From assembly GCF_000282115.1 (NCBI RefSeq), contig NZ_AKJY01000063.1, positions 62,001-126,000 of the forward strand: a DNA stretch of 64,000 bases. Direction: 5' to 3'. Each line of letters opens with the position of its first letter. Within the stretch, counting starts at the first letter, position 1. A model generated the notes under the pieces. That model was not told where the DNA came from. It searched no databases and saw nothing but the letters and a program-made list of their open reading frames with translations. Made by a program: the position numbers and the translations under genes. Positions 39,271 through 48,412 of this stretch are shown one piece after another. Source of the DNA: Chryseobacterium populi. GTDB taxonomy: Bacteria; Bacteroidota; Bacteroidia; Flavobacteriales; Weeksellaceae.

Positions 39271-39350
39271 TTTTGCTGAGTGAAACGCCTTTGCGTTCTT
39301 AAAACAAACAATATTATTTGCAAAAAAACTTTGCGGACTTTGAGTTAAAA
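39271..39350 (+). repeat. Dispersed repeat, copy 2
   Basis: TTTTGCTGAGTGAAACGCC, CTTTGCGTTC, a spacer, and ACTTTGCGGACTTTGAG. This is the same element as 21944-22021 in opposite orientation. It fills the gap between exuT and uxaB. Confidence 0.55.
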
Positions 39351-39379
39351 ATAAGATCATCAAATCAAAAGATGATAAA

Positions 39380-40852
39380 ATGAGAAAGATGGAAAATCAG
39401 ATAAAACAAAAATTAAATCGTGAATTAAATGATGCTCAGGAAAAACTTCCGATCAAAATTGTACAGTTCGGAGGCGGAAATTTCATGCGGGGATTCACAG
39501 ATTATATCATCGATAAATTAAATAAAGAAGCAGGATTTAATGCAGGAATTGTAAACGTTCAACCTACGGCGGGAGGCTCAGTGCATAAGCTGGAAGAGCA
39601 GGATAACCTGTACACTCTTTTTTCGAGAGGAATTAAAAAGGGAGAAGTTATTGATACCAGGCAGGTGATTTCAGCGATTCAGAAGTCAATTAATCCTTAC
39701 ACGGATTATGATGATTTTTTAGCATTGGCAAAAGAAGAAGAGCTTGAATTTATCTTTTCAAATACTACAGAAACGGGAATTGCTTATGACGGATCCGAAG
39801 ACAATTATGCAGGGCCACATAAAAATTTCCCTGCAAAAGTAGCTGTTTTGTTATATGAAAGATTCAAACACTTTAATGGAGCAGCAGATAAAGGACTGAG
39901 AATTATTCCCTGTGAACTGATTGAAGACAATGCTTTTGCTTTAAAAGAAATCATCTTAAAATATGCCTTATTATGGGGTTTGGAAATAGAATTTGTGCAA
40001 TGGATTGAACAATGTAATTATTTTCATAATACATTGGTTGACAGAATTGTTCCGGGTTACCCTAAAGACGATGCAGAAACGTACGAAGACCAGCTGGATT
40101 ACGAAGATCGGATGATGGTCATTTCCGAAGCTTTTTTACTTTGGGTAATTCAGGATGCAGGAAATTTAAGAGAGAGAATTCCTTTTGATCAAATCAATGA
40201 GCAGATTCTGGTGGTTGATGATATTCAGCCTTACCGTTTAAGAAAAGTCAGAATTCTGAACGGTGGCCATAGTTTGATGTTGGCTCCGGCGATTTTATCA
40301 GGAAAAGAAACTGTAAAAGATTCTATTGATGATTCGTTTTTAGGAAAATTCTTAAGTGAAACGATTTTCAATGAGGTCAATCCGGCTTTGGGACCAGATG
40401 AAAACGAACTGAAAGATTTTGCAGAAGAAGTTTTTGATAGATTCAGAAATCCTTTTATCAAGCACCATCTGTCGAGTATTGCCTTATATTTTGTTTCCAA
40501 ATTTAAAGTGAGGATCATTCCGGGTTTGTTGAAATATGTTGAAATCAATCATAAATTACCCTTAAATCTGACGTTCTCTCTGGCAGGCTTAATCAGATTC
40601 TATCAGGGAAGCTTCAGGGAAAAAGCCTTACCGTTGAATGATGAAGAAACAATTATCAGCAGATTTAAAGAGATCTGGACGAATAAAGATTATGAAAAAG
40701 TGGCCGAGTTGGCTTTAAGTGAAACTAATTTCTGGGACACTGATCTTACACAGGTAGAAGGTTTAAAATCTGCGGTGGCAAAAGCATTATGGGAAATTGA
40801 TCATCACGATATTGAAACTGCCTATCAAAATTTTGTCAAATTTAATTCCTGA
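39380..40852 (+). CDS. uxaB: Tagaturonate reductase (altronate oxidoreductase)
   Basis: A 490-residue mannitol-dehydrogenase-family enzyme. Visible are the N-terminal IVQFGGGNFMRGF nucleotide-binding motif and RIIPCELIEDNA, then the C-terminal-domain segment RVRILNGGHSL (with KVR) containing the catalytic region. It reduces tagaturonate to altronate with NADH. The ATG at 39380 or the one nine bases later are both possible starts. It lies six bases before uxaA. Confidence 0.92.
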   Translation: MRKMENQIKQKLNRELNDAQEKLPIKIVQFGGGNFMRGFTDYIIDKLNKEAGFNAGIVNVQPTAGGSVHKLEEQDNLYTLFSRGIKKGEVIDTRQVISAIQKSINPYTDYDDFLALAKEEELEFIFSNTTETGIAYDGSEDNYAGPHKNFPAKVAVLLYERFKHFNGAADKGLRIIPCELIEDNAFALKEIILKYALLWGLEIEFVQWIEQCNYFHNTLVDRIVPGYPKDDAETYEDQLDYEDRMMVISEAFLLWVIQDAGNLRERIPFDQINEQILVVDDIQPYRLRKVRILNGGHSLMLAPAILSGKETVKDSIDDSFLGKFLSETIFNEVNPALGPDENELKDFAEEVFDRFRNPFIKHHLSSIALYFVSKFKVRIIPGLLKYVEINHKLPLNLTFSLAGLIRFYQGSFREKALPLNDEETIISRFKEIWTNKDYEKVAELALSETNFWDTDLTQVEGLKSAVAKALWEIDHHDIETAYQNFVKFNS

Positions 40853-40858
40853 GATATC

Positions 40859-42472
40859 ATGCAAAAAAAAGTATTGAAAGTAAATCCCAGAGATAATGTA
40901 GCAGTAGCATTGGTAGATCTGAAACAAGGAGAAGCTGTTACTTTGGGCAATCTTACTTATGAAATTATAAAAGAAACAAAAGCGAAACATAAATTCGTGA
41001 CTGAGGATCTTTCCGTGAACGATTCTATCATTATGTATGGTGTTTTAGTTGGAAAAGCAAGTCAGCCGATCCAAAAAGGAGAGGTGATCACCACTGAAAA
41101 CGTAAAACACCAAAGTGCAAAAGTAGAAGGTAAAACGGAAACAACCCTATGGACGGCTCCTGATGTAGACAAATGGAAAGACAAGACTTTCATGGGCTAT
41201 CACAGGGAAGACGGACAAGTGGGAACAGAAAATGTCTGGCTGTTTTTTCCGTTGGTTTTTTGTGAAAACAGGAATGTTGAAATTTTAAAAGATGTTTTTG
41301 AAAAAGAACTGTTGTTTGAAAAAGTATCAAAGCATCAGCTGTTATTAAGATCATTAATTAATAACTCAGAAGAAGAAACAGCGTTGGAAGAAGAGAAAGA
41401 TTCGAGAGTTTTCAAAAATATTGACGTAAAATTCATTACCCATCAGGGTGGTTGTGGCGGAATTCGTCAGGATGCAGAAGCATTGGGACGGTTATTGGCG
41501 GGTTATGTTAAAAATCCGAATGTAGCTGGAGCAACGGTTTTAAGCTTGGGTTGTCAGAATTTACAGGTTCAGATTTTTAAAGATGCATTGGAAAAAATCA
41601 GTCCGGATCATAAAAAACCGATTATTGTTTACGAACAGCAAAAATCCGGAACAGTAGACGAAATGCTGAACGGGATCATTAAAGACTCTTACGAAGCCAT
41701 CAAAAAGGCTAATGAACTCCAAAGACAGCCGGCGCCGGTTTCAAAACTGGTTTTAGGTTTGGAATGTGGTGGCTCAGATGGTTTTTCAGGAATTTCTGCG
41801 AATCCGGTTTTGGGCCAATTGTCAGATTTGATGGCAGGAATCGGTGGCTCCACGATTCTGTCGGAATTCCCGGAATTATGTGGAGTAGAGCAGGAGCTGG
41901 TCAATCGCTGCATTAATGAAGAAGATGCCGAAAGGTTTTTACAATTAATGAAAGATTTTGAAGAATCAGTCGTTGCTGCAGGATCAGGCTTTGATATGAA
42001 TCCGTCGCCGGGGAATATTAAAGACGGATTAATAACTGATGCTATGAAATCTGCAGGAGCGGCTAAAAAAGGCGGTTCGTCACCCATCAATGATGTACTT
42101 GATTTTACGGAATACATCAAAAAACCAGGCTTAAATTTATTATGTACTCCCGGAAATGATGTGGAATGTACAACGGCTTTAGTCGGTTCAGGCTCAAACA
42201 TTGTTTTATTTACAACAGGTCTGGGTACTCCGACGGGAAATCCGGTCGCCCCGGTAGTGAAAATATCCTCCAATACTGCTCTTTCTGAAAAGATGCCCGA
42301 TATCATCGACTTTAATACAGGAGATGTAATTACAGGTGAAAAAACAATCGATGAAAAAGCAGAAGAATTGCTGGAATTTATTATTGAAGTTGCCAGCGGA
42401 AACATAAAAACCAAAGCTGCGGTCTTGAATCAGAATGATTTTATCCCCTGGAGAAGAGGTGTTTCTCTGTAA
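40859..42472 (+). CDS. uxaA: Altronate dehydratase
   Basis: A 537-residue enzyme with both halves of the UxaA family fused. An N-terminal SAF-like domain (to about residue 95) is followed by the large catalytic region, with MGYHREDGQVGTEN, THQGGCGGIRQDAE, LGLECGGSDGFSGI and CTPGNDVECTTALVGSG. It dehydrates altronate to KDG, joining the KduD branch. It ends the hexuronate operon; a weak hairpin with T-rich tail follows (about 42497-42531). Confidence 0.93.
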   Translation: MQKKVLKVNPRDNVAVALVDLKQGEAVTLGNLTYEIIKETKAKHKFVTEDLSVNDSIIMYGVLVGKASQPIQKGEVITTENVKHQSAKVEGKTETTLWTAPDVDKWKDKTFMGYHREDGQVGTENVWLFFPLVFCENRNVEILKDVFEKELLFEKVSKHQLLLRSLINNSEEETALEEEKDSRVFKNIDVKFITHQGGCGGIRQDAEALGRLLAGYVKNPNVAGATVLSLGCQNLQVQIFKDALEKISPDHKKPIIVYEQQKSGTVDEMLNGIIKDSYEAIKKANELQRQPAPVSKLVLGLECGGSDGFSGISANPVLGQLSDLMAGIGGSTILSEFPELCGVEQELVNRCINEEDAERFLQLMKDFEESVVAAGSGFDMNPSPGNIKDGLITDAMKSAGAAKKGGSSPINDVLDFTEYIKKPGLNLLCTPGNDVECTTALVGSGSNIVLFTTGLGTPTGNPVAPVVKISSNTALSEKMPDIIDFNTGDVITGEKTIDEKAEELLEFIIEVASGNIKTKAAVLNQNDFIPWRRGVSL

Positions 42473-42496
42473 GTTTTATTTATATAATATTAGGTT

Positions 42497-42531
42497 TGAA
42501 AATGCTTTCTACATGGGTAGGAGGCATTTTC
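42497..42531 (+). terminator. Weak terminator after uxaA
   Basis: AAATGC and GCATTTT arms around a longer loop, followed by T-rich sequence. Confidence 0.4.
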
Positions 42532-42647
42532 TTTTGAAGTATTTTAAATATAGATTGTTAGCGCGATCTCAGGATTATATGAGATTATGACAACAAAGTC
42601 CTTTTATATTTGTAGTTTCGCAGTATTCAAAATTTATTGCGAATTTT

Positions 42648-43241
42648 ATGAAGCTAAATTTTAGAAATAATATAGTAAAAAAAATGGTAGTTTTATTGGT
42701 TATTATCACTGCTTTGGTTTTGGTATTTGTATTTTATCAGAAAAAAGTACGCTATAATTTGGTAACGATTTCAGAAAATAAAGTCTATAATTCAGGTGCT
42801 GTTCCACCGGAAAAACTTGCGAATTTCGTCAGCAATTATAAAATAAAAACCATCATTGATTTGCGTGATGGCTTGGTGCAGACAAGATTAAATCCGGAGA
42901 CAAAAAAGCAGGTCAATGCCGAAGAATATGCTGCAGACCAAATTCCGGGGCTCCATTATTTTAACTTACCAACTGATCAAATCCCTCAAGACAGTACTGT
43001 GCAGAAGTTTTTGAAAATTATGGACGATCCCAAAAACTATCCTGTTCTTATCCATTGTCATCACGGTGTCGGGCGTTCACGCCTGTTTAGCTCTATTTAT
43101 AGAATTGAATATGAAAATTTCACCAATGAAAAAGCCAGAACCAATGCGCGCCTGTTTTGGGAGTTTGGGAGCAATTTTTCAAAAAATTCTGGGAAAGGTA
43201 TTTATCTTACGAACTATAAAAAAAGAGAATTACAGAAATAA
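42648..43241 (+). CDS. Membrane-anchored dual-specificity/tyrosine phosphatase-like protein
   Basis: A 197-residue protein with an N-terminal membrane segment (VVLLVIITALVLVFVFYQ) and an extracytoplasmic phosphatase domain. The signature HCHHGVGRSR (Cys-x5-Arg, near residue 140) and the general-acid loop region TIIDLRDG are visible. A TATATTTG promoter box lies near 42603. It could act on phosphoprotein or phosphoinositide-like substrates; nothing ties it to pectin. It is placed between uxaA and the convergent lacI gene. Confidence 0.8.
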   Translation: MKLNFRNNIVKKMVVLLVIITALVLVFVFYQKKVRYNLVTISENKVYNSGAVPPEKLANFVSNYKIKTIIDLRDGLVQTRLNPETKKQVNAEEYAADQIPGLHYFNLPTDQIPQDSTVQKFLKIMDDPKNYPVLIHCHHGVGRSRLFSSIYRIEYENFTNEKARTNARLFWEFGSNFSKNSGKGIYLTNYKKRELQK

Positions 43242-43335
43242 TCAACAAAAAAATACAAAATCAATAAAAACAGGCTATAACCCGTCTCAATATGATTTTA
43301 CTGATTGGCTTTAGCCGAAACTTACATGCAAAAAA

Positions 43336-44364
43336 CTACTTCCTTTTCGAAGACTTTCGGATATAAATCTGCGGCTCAAGCACCACCTTTTTTTCAATAG
43401 AAATTCCGGAACCATTTTCCTTTATTCGTTCAATAAATACCTGACCTGCTATTTTCCCCATGGTAACGGGGGTCTGATCTACGGAACTCATCGGAAGCTC
43501 CATAAACTGTGTGAAAGGTTCATTAGAAAAGCCGATAACAGCCACTTCCTGAGGAATTCTAATTTTACGTTTTTTTAATTCCTGACAGGCACCTAATGCC
43601 GCAAAATCACTGGATGAAAAGATGGCATCCGGAACGGATTTTTGACCCCAAAGCTTTTTAATCGCCTCAATTCCGGCATCGATCGAGCTTCCGGTAGTGA
43701 TGATATTTTCTTCTTTTACAGATAAATGATGATCCATTAAGGCCTGTTTGTAGCCATTCAAACGGTTCTGGTAAATTTCAAGATTTAAATCACCGGAAAA
43801 ATGACAGATATTTTTATACCCTTCTTTAATCAGGTGCTCCGTCGCCATATAACCCCCGCGATAGTCATCAATCGTTACTGTACTGATGCCCGCAATGTCC
43901 TTTTTACGGTCAAAAAATATAATCGGAGTATTCGTTGTATCTAAGATATTTTGAATATGTTCCGTATCAATCGTTGTTTTTGAAACTGACATAAAAATCC
44001 CGTCAACCTGAGCATTAAGCAAAGTATTTAAGTGTCTTTTTTCAATATTTACATCTTCGTGGCTTTGGCAGATGATCACGTGATAGCCATGAGGAGAAAG
44101 CTCTTCTTCAATCCCGCGGATAACAGATGAAAAGAAATTAGTGTTGATATAGGGAACGATAATCCCTACGTTTTTTGTTTCCCCGCTTTTAAGTGCCTTG
44201 GCAAGATTGTTCTGCTTATAATTCATCTCTTTGGCCGTTTTCTTCACCAGATCTTTGGTTGCCTGACTTATTCTCGGATGATCATTAAGCGCCCTGGAAA
44301 CAGTAGCCACACTTACATTAAGTTTCTTTGAAATATCGTATATCGTGGCACTTTTCTTATTCAT
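43336..44364 (-). CDS. LacI-family transcriptional regulator of the pectin/hexuronate locus
   Basis: A 342-residue regulator. The helix-turn-helix is at the start (TIYDISKKLNVSVATVSRALNDHPRI), followed by the hinge and a periplasmic-binding-like effector domain (VGIIVPYINTNFF, VDGIFMSVSK, AIFSSSDFAALGA). LacI-family proteins bind palindromes with a central CG, such as the TGCAATCGATTGCA sites at 9303, 31944 and 32629. The position at the end of the locus supports the link. The effector is likely a uronate or KDG-type intermediate; this is inference. Confidence 0.9.
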   Translation of the reverse strand: MNKKSATIYDISKKLNVSVATVSRALNDHPRISQATKDLVKKTAKEMNYKQNNLAKALKSGETKNVGIIVPYINTNFFSSVIRGIEEELSPHGYHVIICQSHEDVNIEKRHLNTLLNAQVDGIFMSVSKTTIDTEHIQNILDTTNTPIIFFDRKKDIAGISTVTIDDYRGGYMATEHLIKEGYKNICHFSGDLNLEIYQNRLNGYKQALMDHHLSVKEENIITTGSSIDAGIEAIKKLWGQKSVPDAIFSSSDFAALGACQELKKRKIRIPQEVAVIGFSNEPFTQFMELPMSSVDQTPVTMGKIAGQVFIERIKENGSGISIEKKVVLEPQIYIRKSSKRK

Positions 44365-44639
44365 AGATGTTATTTTCTGCTATTTTTTGAGCGGTATTAT
44401 TGACGTAAATTTAATCAAATTATGTCTAATAATATGGAAATAGAAAGTATTTTATACTTAAAATAAAATTAAATTCTTCATCCTGATTCTATTGAATCAG
44501 ATGATTTTACTAAAATAGTTTTTTTGTAAAAAATTCAAAAGCAGCATTTATTTTTCTGTAGCCTTTTGTCTTGTGTCAGAAACATTACGTAAATATTATA
44601 TTTTCAAGTATGATTTATCCCGGTTTCTTTCAAAAATTT

Positions 44640-44647
44640 TATTTTTG
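44640..44647 (+). promoter_or_regulatory. -7 box giving a leaderless or nearly leaderless transcript
   Basis: TATTTTTG matches TANNTTTG and ends four bases before the ATG at 44652. Transcription would start at or just before the start codon. Confidence 0.55.
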
Positions 44648-44651
44648 AATT

Positions 44652-45365
44652 ATGAATAACAGAAATCGTGGGAAAAACACAGGTGATGATACACTTTTCG
44701 GGACGGAGAAAGAGATTGATAAGTTAAAATCAGCGGCTCAGGATATGCAGTATCTGTTGAGCAGGAAGTATGCTGAAAAAGCTGCTTCTGAATTGATTGG
44801 AAACCGGTATAAATTAAAAACCAGGCAGATTCAGGCATTCCGGAGTGCTTCCGCTTCTGAAATTCAGGTTCAAAGCAGGAGAGCTAAAGAATTGAAGGTT
44901 GCTGATTTAAAAGGTAAGATGATCTATCTTGATGGTTTTAATGTGTTGATCTTACTTGAAAGTATTCTTTCCGGGGCTTATATCTTTGAAGGAGCTGATG
45001 GATGTTATCGTGACCTTTCCGGTATTCATGGAACTTATAAAAGGGTGAACCAGACATTTAAATCAATAGAATTGGTAGCCGGATTTTTCCGGAAAGCAGA
45101 ACTTCAAAAGCTGCACTGGATTTTTGATCAGCCGGTTTCAAACAGTGGAAGAATCAAACAGAGTATTCTGGAATTTGCCCGGGAAAATCAGCTTAACTGG
45201 GAAGTTGATCTGCAGTATAATCCGGATAAATTTTTAGCTGACAATGCAGAAATTATAGCTTCTTCCGATGCCTGGATTTTAGATCATTGCAGGCATTGGT
45301 TCAATGTTATTAGCTATTTAGCCGGAGAAGAAAAGCTCAAGGTAAATCTCATAAAAATGTTTTAA
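44652..45365 (+). CDS. DUF434/NYN-PIN-like nuclease
   Basis: A 237-residue cytoplasmic protein. The N-terminal third is helical and basic (DUF434-like, AAQDMQYLLSRKYAEKAA). The C-terminal part has the order of acidic motifs expected of a NYN/PIN fold: IYLDGFNVLI near residue 96, DQPVSNSGR near 160, and a SSDAWILD segment near 205. Proteins of this fold are metal-dependent RNases. It is followed two bases later by an unknown gene, so they form a pair. Nuclease activity is inferred from motif order. Confidence 0.72.
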   Translation: MNNRNRGKNTGDDTLFGTEKEIDKLKSAAQDMQYLLSRKYAEKAASELIGNRYKLKTRQIQAFRSASASEIQVQSRRAKELKVADLKGKMIYLDGFNVLILLESILSGAYIFEGADGCYRDLSGIHGTYKRVNQTFKSIELVAGFFRKAELQKLHWIFDQPVSNSGRIKQSILEFARENQLNWEVDLQYNPDKFLADNAEIIASSDAWILDHCRHWFNVISYLAGEEKLKVNLIKMF

Positions 45366-45366
45366 A

Positions 45367-46014
45367 ATGATTGAACTGAATCAATATATTTCATGGCTTT
45401 CAGATTCCTGGAAGAGCAGGTATTACGCGGTCTTGGCTGAAGAGCATTTAAAAAATATTAAAAAAAATATACTGAAATATAAGACAGGTATTTTAGATTG
45501 GAATCTTCCTTATTTTAACGAAGAAATTAAAATTCACAGAGATGACAGTTTCAGAATGTTCATCGGTATTTTAGAGTGTAATGAGCAGGAATCAATAGCA
45601 AAAAAGCTTGAAGAAATTCCTTTTGAACACTGGCTGAATGTTTTAGGACAACGGCTGACTTCCGCAAGCATTCGTGATGAAACAGCAATTCCGCCGCTTA
45701 AAAATATTTTGATCGAAAGCTGTCAGAAAATGTTTAATGATGAGATCACGCTTGCTCAAAGGGCTTGGGAAAAGCATGTAGGAAGAATAAATGATAAGTT
45801 TTGGGGCGAAGTGAAAGGAAATAATGAACAGAAACAGGAAAAAGTAATGGAAAAAGTGAATGTTATCATTGAAAATAAGACGTGGTGGAATATGTTTTAC
45901 CATTACAAGCATGGAATCGTTTATGAGATCAGGGAAAAAGAAGGCCACGGAATCCGATGGAGCTCTAACGGTACTCAGCTGATCGGTTTTCTGGAAACTT
46001 TTATCAATGAATAA
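45367..46014 (+). CDS. Unknown cytoplasmic protein, partner of the DUF434 gene
   Basis: A 215-residue protein that I do not recognise. It is mainly helical and charged in the first two thirds and ends with a segment (NTWWNMFYHYKHGIVYEIREK-like) that looks like a small beta domain. No signal peptide, membrane segment or known catalytic motif is visible. Two bases separate it from the DUF434 nuclease gene, so it is almost certainly co-transcribed and may be a partner or regulator of that nuclease. The TatD gene downstream has its own promoter. Confidence 0.6.
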   Translation: MIELNQYISWLSDSWKSRYYAVLAEEHLKNIKKNILKYKTGILDWNLPYFNEEIKIHRDDSFRMFIGILECNEQESIAKKLEEIPFEHWLNVLGQRLTSASIRDETAIPPLKNILIESCQKMFNDEITLAQRAWEKHVGRINDKFWGEVKGNNEQKQEKVMEKVNVIIENKTWWNMFYHYKHGIVYEIREKEGHGIRWSSNGTQLIGFLETFINE

Positions 46015-46020
46015 TTTTAT

Positions 46021-46056
46021 TGCGTAAAAACATTGCGTATCCGGTATTTATTTTTG
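46021..46056 (+). promoter_or_regulatory. Shared TGCGTA-type promoter, copy 1 (tatD)
   Basis: Direct repeat TGCGTA (46021-46026), seven bases, TGCGTA (46034-46039), nine bases, then the -7 box TATTTTTG (46049-46056). The geometry is identical to the promoters of the Ro60 gene (61094) and of the Y-RNA-like array (63000). The half-sites cover the -33 region, so an activator, repressor or alternative sigma factor is expected to bind. Confidence 0.7.
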
Positions 46057-46066
46057 CCGCTTAAAA

Positions 46067-46861
46067 ATGAAAAAAATGAATACATTTATCGATATTGGGA
46101 TTAATCTGACCAATAAACAGTTCAATCACGAACGAGAAGAAATCATCAACCGGGCACTTGATAACGGTGTGGAACAGATGATTCTTACCGGGACAAGCGT
46201 ACGCGGAAGCAAAGAATCAGCAGAAATTGCAGAAGATTATCCGGAAATCTTATTTTCAACTGCCGGAATTCATCCCCATGATGCAAAGTCTTTTAATAAT
46301 CATAGCATTGAAGAGCTGAGAAAATTATTAAAACTTTCCCATGTCGTTTCTGTAGGAGAATGCGGACTGGATTTTGACCGGGATTTTTCACCAAGACCCG
46401 TTCAGGAAAAATGTTATCGTGTACAGCTTGAACTGGCTGTTGAAATTGATAAGCCCCTTTTTCTTCATGAGCGATCTGCTTTTAGAAGATTTAATGAGAT
46501 TACGGATGATTATCTTTCTAAGCTTCCCAAAGCAGTAGTTCATTGTTTTACCGGAACTTTAGAGGAGGCTAGAATATATCTGGATAAAGGATTTTATCTG
46601 GGATTTACAGGTGCAATCAGTGATGACAGGAGATTTAAGCATCTGGAAGAGGTCATTAAATATGCTCCGCTTAACCGGATGATGATTGAGACGGATGCCC
46701 CGTTTATGCTGCCGAAAAATATGCCGCGGATTCAAAACCGCCGTAATGAACCTTCTTTTCTGTCCTATGTAGCACAGACCATTGCCCATTTGAAGAAGAT
46801 CAGCATTTCCGAAGTAGCAGATGAAACCTCTGAGGTTGCCAGGAAATTTTTCAGGATATAA
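46067..46861 (+). CDS. tatD: TatD family metal-dependent deoxyribonuclease
   Basis: A 264-residue TIM-barrel nuclease. Metal and catalytic motifs are present: FIDIGINLT near the N-terminus (Asp in place of the first His of HxH variants), GIHPHDAK, VGECGLDFDRDFSP, FLHERSA, VVHCFTG and MIETDAPFM. TatD enzymes are 3'-5' exonucleases acting on DNA, with RNA activity reported for some, and are linked to repair and apoptosis-like degradation. The gene is driven by the TGCGTA-type promoter also found at the Ro60 gene and Y-RNA-like array, which ties it to that regulon. It ends at a bidirectional terminator. Confidence 0.9.
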   Translation: MKKMNTFIDIGINLTNKQFNHEREEIINRALDNGVEQMILTGTSVRGSKESAEIAEDYPEILFSTAGIHPHDAKSFNNHSIEELRKLLKLSHVVSVGECGLDFDRDFSPRPVQEKCYRVQLELAVEIDKPLFLHERSAFRRFNEITDDYLSKLPKAVVHCFTGTLEEARIYLDKGFYLGFTGAISDDRRFKHLEEVIKYAPLNRMMIETDAPFMLPKNMPRIQNRRNEPSFLSYVAQTIAHLKKISISEVADETSEVARKFFRI

Positions 46862-46896
46862 AAAAGAGCTCTACTGTATTGGTAAAGCTCTTTTTT
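46861..46896. terminator. Bidirectional terminator between tatD and deoD
   Basis: AAAAAGAGCT pairs with AGCTCTTTTTT; A and T tracts on both sides fit the convergent genes. Confidence 0.8.
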
Positions 46897-46951
46897 ATAG
46901 CAAAGCGCAAAAAAGCAAATTTGTTTATCAGCCCTTTTTGCTTTTCATTTA

Positions 46952-47662
46952 TTAAACAACTTTCAATGCAGATTCCAAAGCAAGCTCAATCATTGGTTTC
47001 AAAGCTTTTTCTCTCTGGTCAGCAGAAATGTTTTCATGGGTAGGGATAATATCTGAAACGGTAAGAATCGTAGCTGCATTTTTCCCTAAATGTTTAGCGT
47101 TGGCAAATAGACCAAACGCTTCCATTTCTACTGCCGAACAATTATATTTTGTTGCAATTGCAGGAATATTCGGATCTTTTCTATAGAAAATATCACTGCT
47201 GTGAATATTGGTTTGTTTAGCTTTCAAAGACAGTTCTTTAGCCGTTTCATTGATGATACCGAAAATATTTCCCTGAGGTGCAATAATTTCATCTTCAATT
47301 TCCCAGGCATATTTCGCATACGTACTTTCACTTGCTGCATTTTCAACATTTAAAATGTCAAAAAGTTGTAAATCCGTTGTATAAGCTCCGCAGGTTCCTA
47401 TTCTGATGATGGTTTCCACATCGTATTCCGTATATAATTCAAAAGAATAAATACCGATGCTTGGAAAGCCCATTCCACTGGCCCCAACAGAGATTTCTTT
47501 ACCTTTATAAAGCCCGGTGTAATAAAAAATACCTCTTGTTTTGCTTACCAGTTTTGCATTTTCAAGAAAGTTTTCGGCAATATACTGTGCACGAAGCGGA
47601 TCTCCCGACTGCAATACTACTTTAGCAATTTCTCCTTTTTTTGCACTAATGTGAATACTCAT
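46952..47662 (-). CDS. deoD: Purine-nucleoside phosphorylase, DeoD type
   Basis: About 236 residues from the ATG at 47662 (MSIHISAKKGEIAKVVL). The segments VLQSGDPLRAQYIAENFL, GMGFPSIGIYSFEL, IIRIGTCGAY, CSAVEMEAFGLFA and ILTVSDI are diagnostic of the hexameric DeoD family. It cleaves purine nucleosides to base and ribose-1-phosphate in salvage. A TATCTTTG promoter box lies upstream on the minus strand near 47690. This is nucleoside phosphorylase, not the exonuclease PNPase, so it is not an expected Ro60 partner. Confidence 0.93.
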   Translation of the reverse strand: MSIHISAKKGEIAKVVLQSGDPLRAQYIAENFLENAKLVSKTRGIFYYTGLYKGKEISVGASGMGFPSIGIYSFELYTEYDVETIIRIGTCGAYTTDLQLFDILNVENAASESTYAKYAWEIEDEIIAPQGNIFGIINETAKELSLKAKQTNIHSSDIFYRKDPNIPAIATKYNCSAVEMEAFGLFANAKHLGKNAATILTVSDIIPTHENISADQREKALKPMIELALESALKVV

Positions 47663-48003
47663 AATTTTTATTTGAAATGAGCACAAAGATAATAACTTTT
47701 AAGTTGAAATATCCAGAGGTTATGGTCGGGTATAGAAAATTTCCAGAACATAAATTTCCTCCTCAGGATGATGATAAGATCAAAGATCCGGCAGGATATA
47801 AAAAAGAGAGTAATCTCTCTACAAACCTACTCTTGTCAATTTCAAAATCTGTGAGATTATTATAATCTGCTTTATCTGTCTAACCAGCGAGAGAATATAA
47901 GCAGCGTATTGTGATTGCAAATACAGGATTAAAAAGCAATAATACAGAAGAAATATTTCCAGATTCTCCTTCTTATTTTAGCAAAAGCAAAAGATAAACG
48001 ATA
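47663..48003. other. Intergenic region between deoD and the VOC gene
   Basis: 341 bp. It holds the deoD promoter and presumably the VOC-gene promoter. A small plus-strand frame here begins inside the deoD promoter and looks fortuitous. Confidence 0.4.
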
Positions 48004-48393
48004 ATGAAAATTGAACACATTGCAATCTGGGTAAAAGATCTGGAAAAGACCAGAGCATTCTATCAGAAATATTTTGGAGCCGTTTCCAATGATAAATACC
48101 ACAATCCCATGAAACATTTTCAGTCTTATTTTTTAAGTTTTGAAAATGGCTGCCGGCTTGAAATTATGAACAGGCCGGATATTAAGGATAACGGAAACTC
48201 TTATGATTCCCAACAATTCGGGATTATTCATCTGGCATTTTCCACAGGTAATAAAGAAAAGGTAGATGAACTGACAGAAACTTTAAGAAAAGACGGCTAT
48301 ACCATCGCCGGCGAACCTCGTACAACAGGTGATGGCTATTACGAAAGTGTAATTCTGGATCCTGAAAATAATATCATTGAAATAACTGACTGA
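48004..48393 (+). CDS. VOC/glyoxalase-family protein
   Basis: A 129-residue protein with the vicinal-oxygen-chelate fold: KIEHIAIWVKDLEKTRAFYQKYFG at the start (metal His), a mid HLAFSTGNKEKVDEL segment (second His) and a C-terminal VILDPENNIIEIT with the Glu ligand. The family includes glyoxalase I and fosfomycin-resistance proteins as well as many of unknown substrate; I cannot assign one. It is monocistronic and followed by a large hairpin. Confidence 0.85.
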   Translation: MKIEHIAIWVKDLEKTRAFYQKYFGAVSNDKYHNPMKHFQSYFLSFENGCRLEIMNRPDIKDNGNSYDSQQFGIIHLAFSTGNKEKVDELTETLRKDGYTIAGEPRTTGDGYYESVILDPENNIIEITD

Positions 48394-48412
48394 AAGTAAA
48401 TTTTCTGCGCGG

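Noticed and set aside
43066..43314. 82-codon frame overlapping the phosphatase gene
   Set aside because: Alternative frame of a well-supported gene.
46952..47662. PNPase partner for Ro60
   Set aside because: The gene is purine-nucleoside phosphorylase (DeoD), unrelated to the exoribonuclease.
47677..47865. 62-codon plus-strand frame
   Set aside because: It begins within the reverse complement of the deoD promoter and has no family features.
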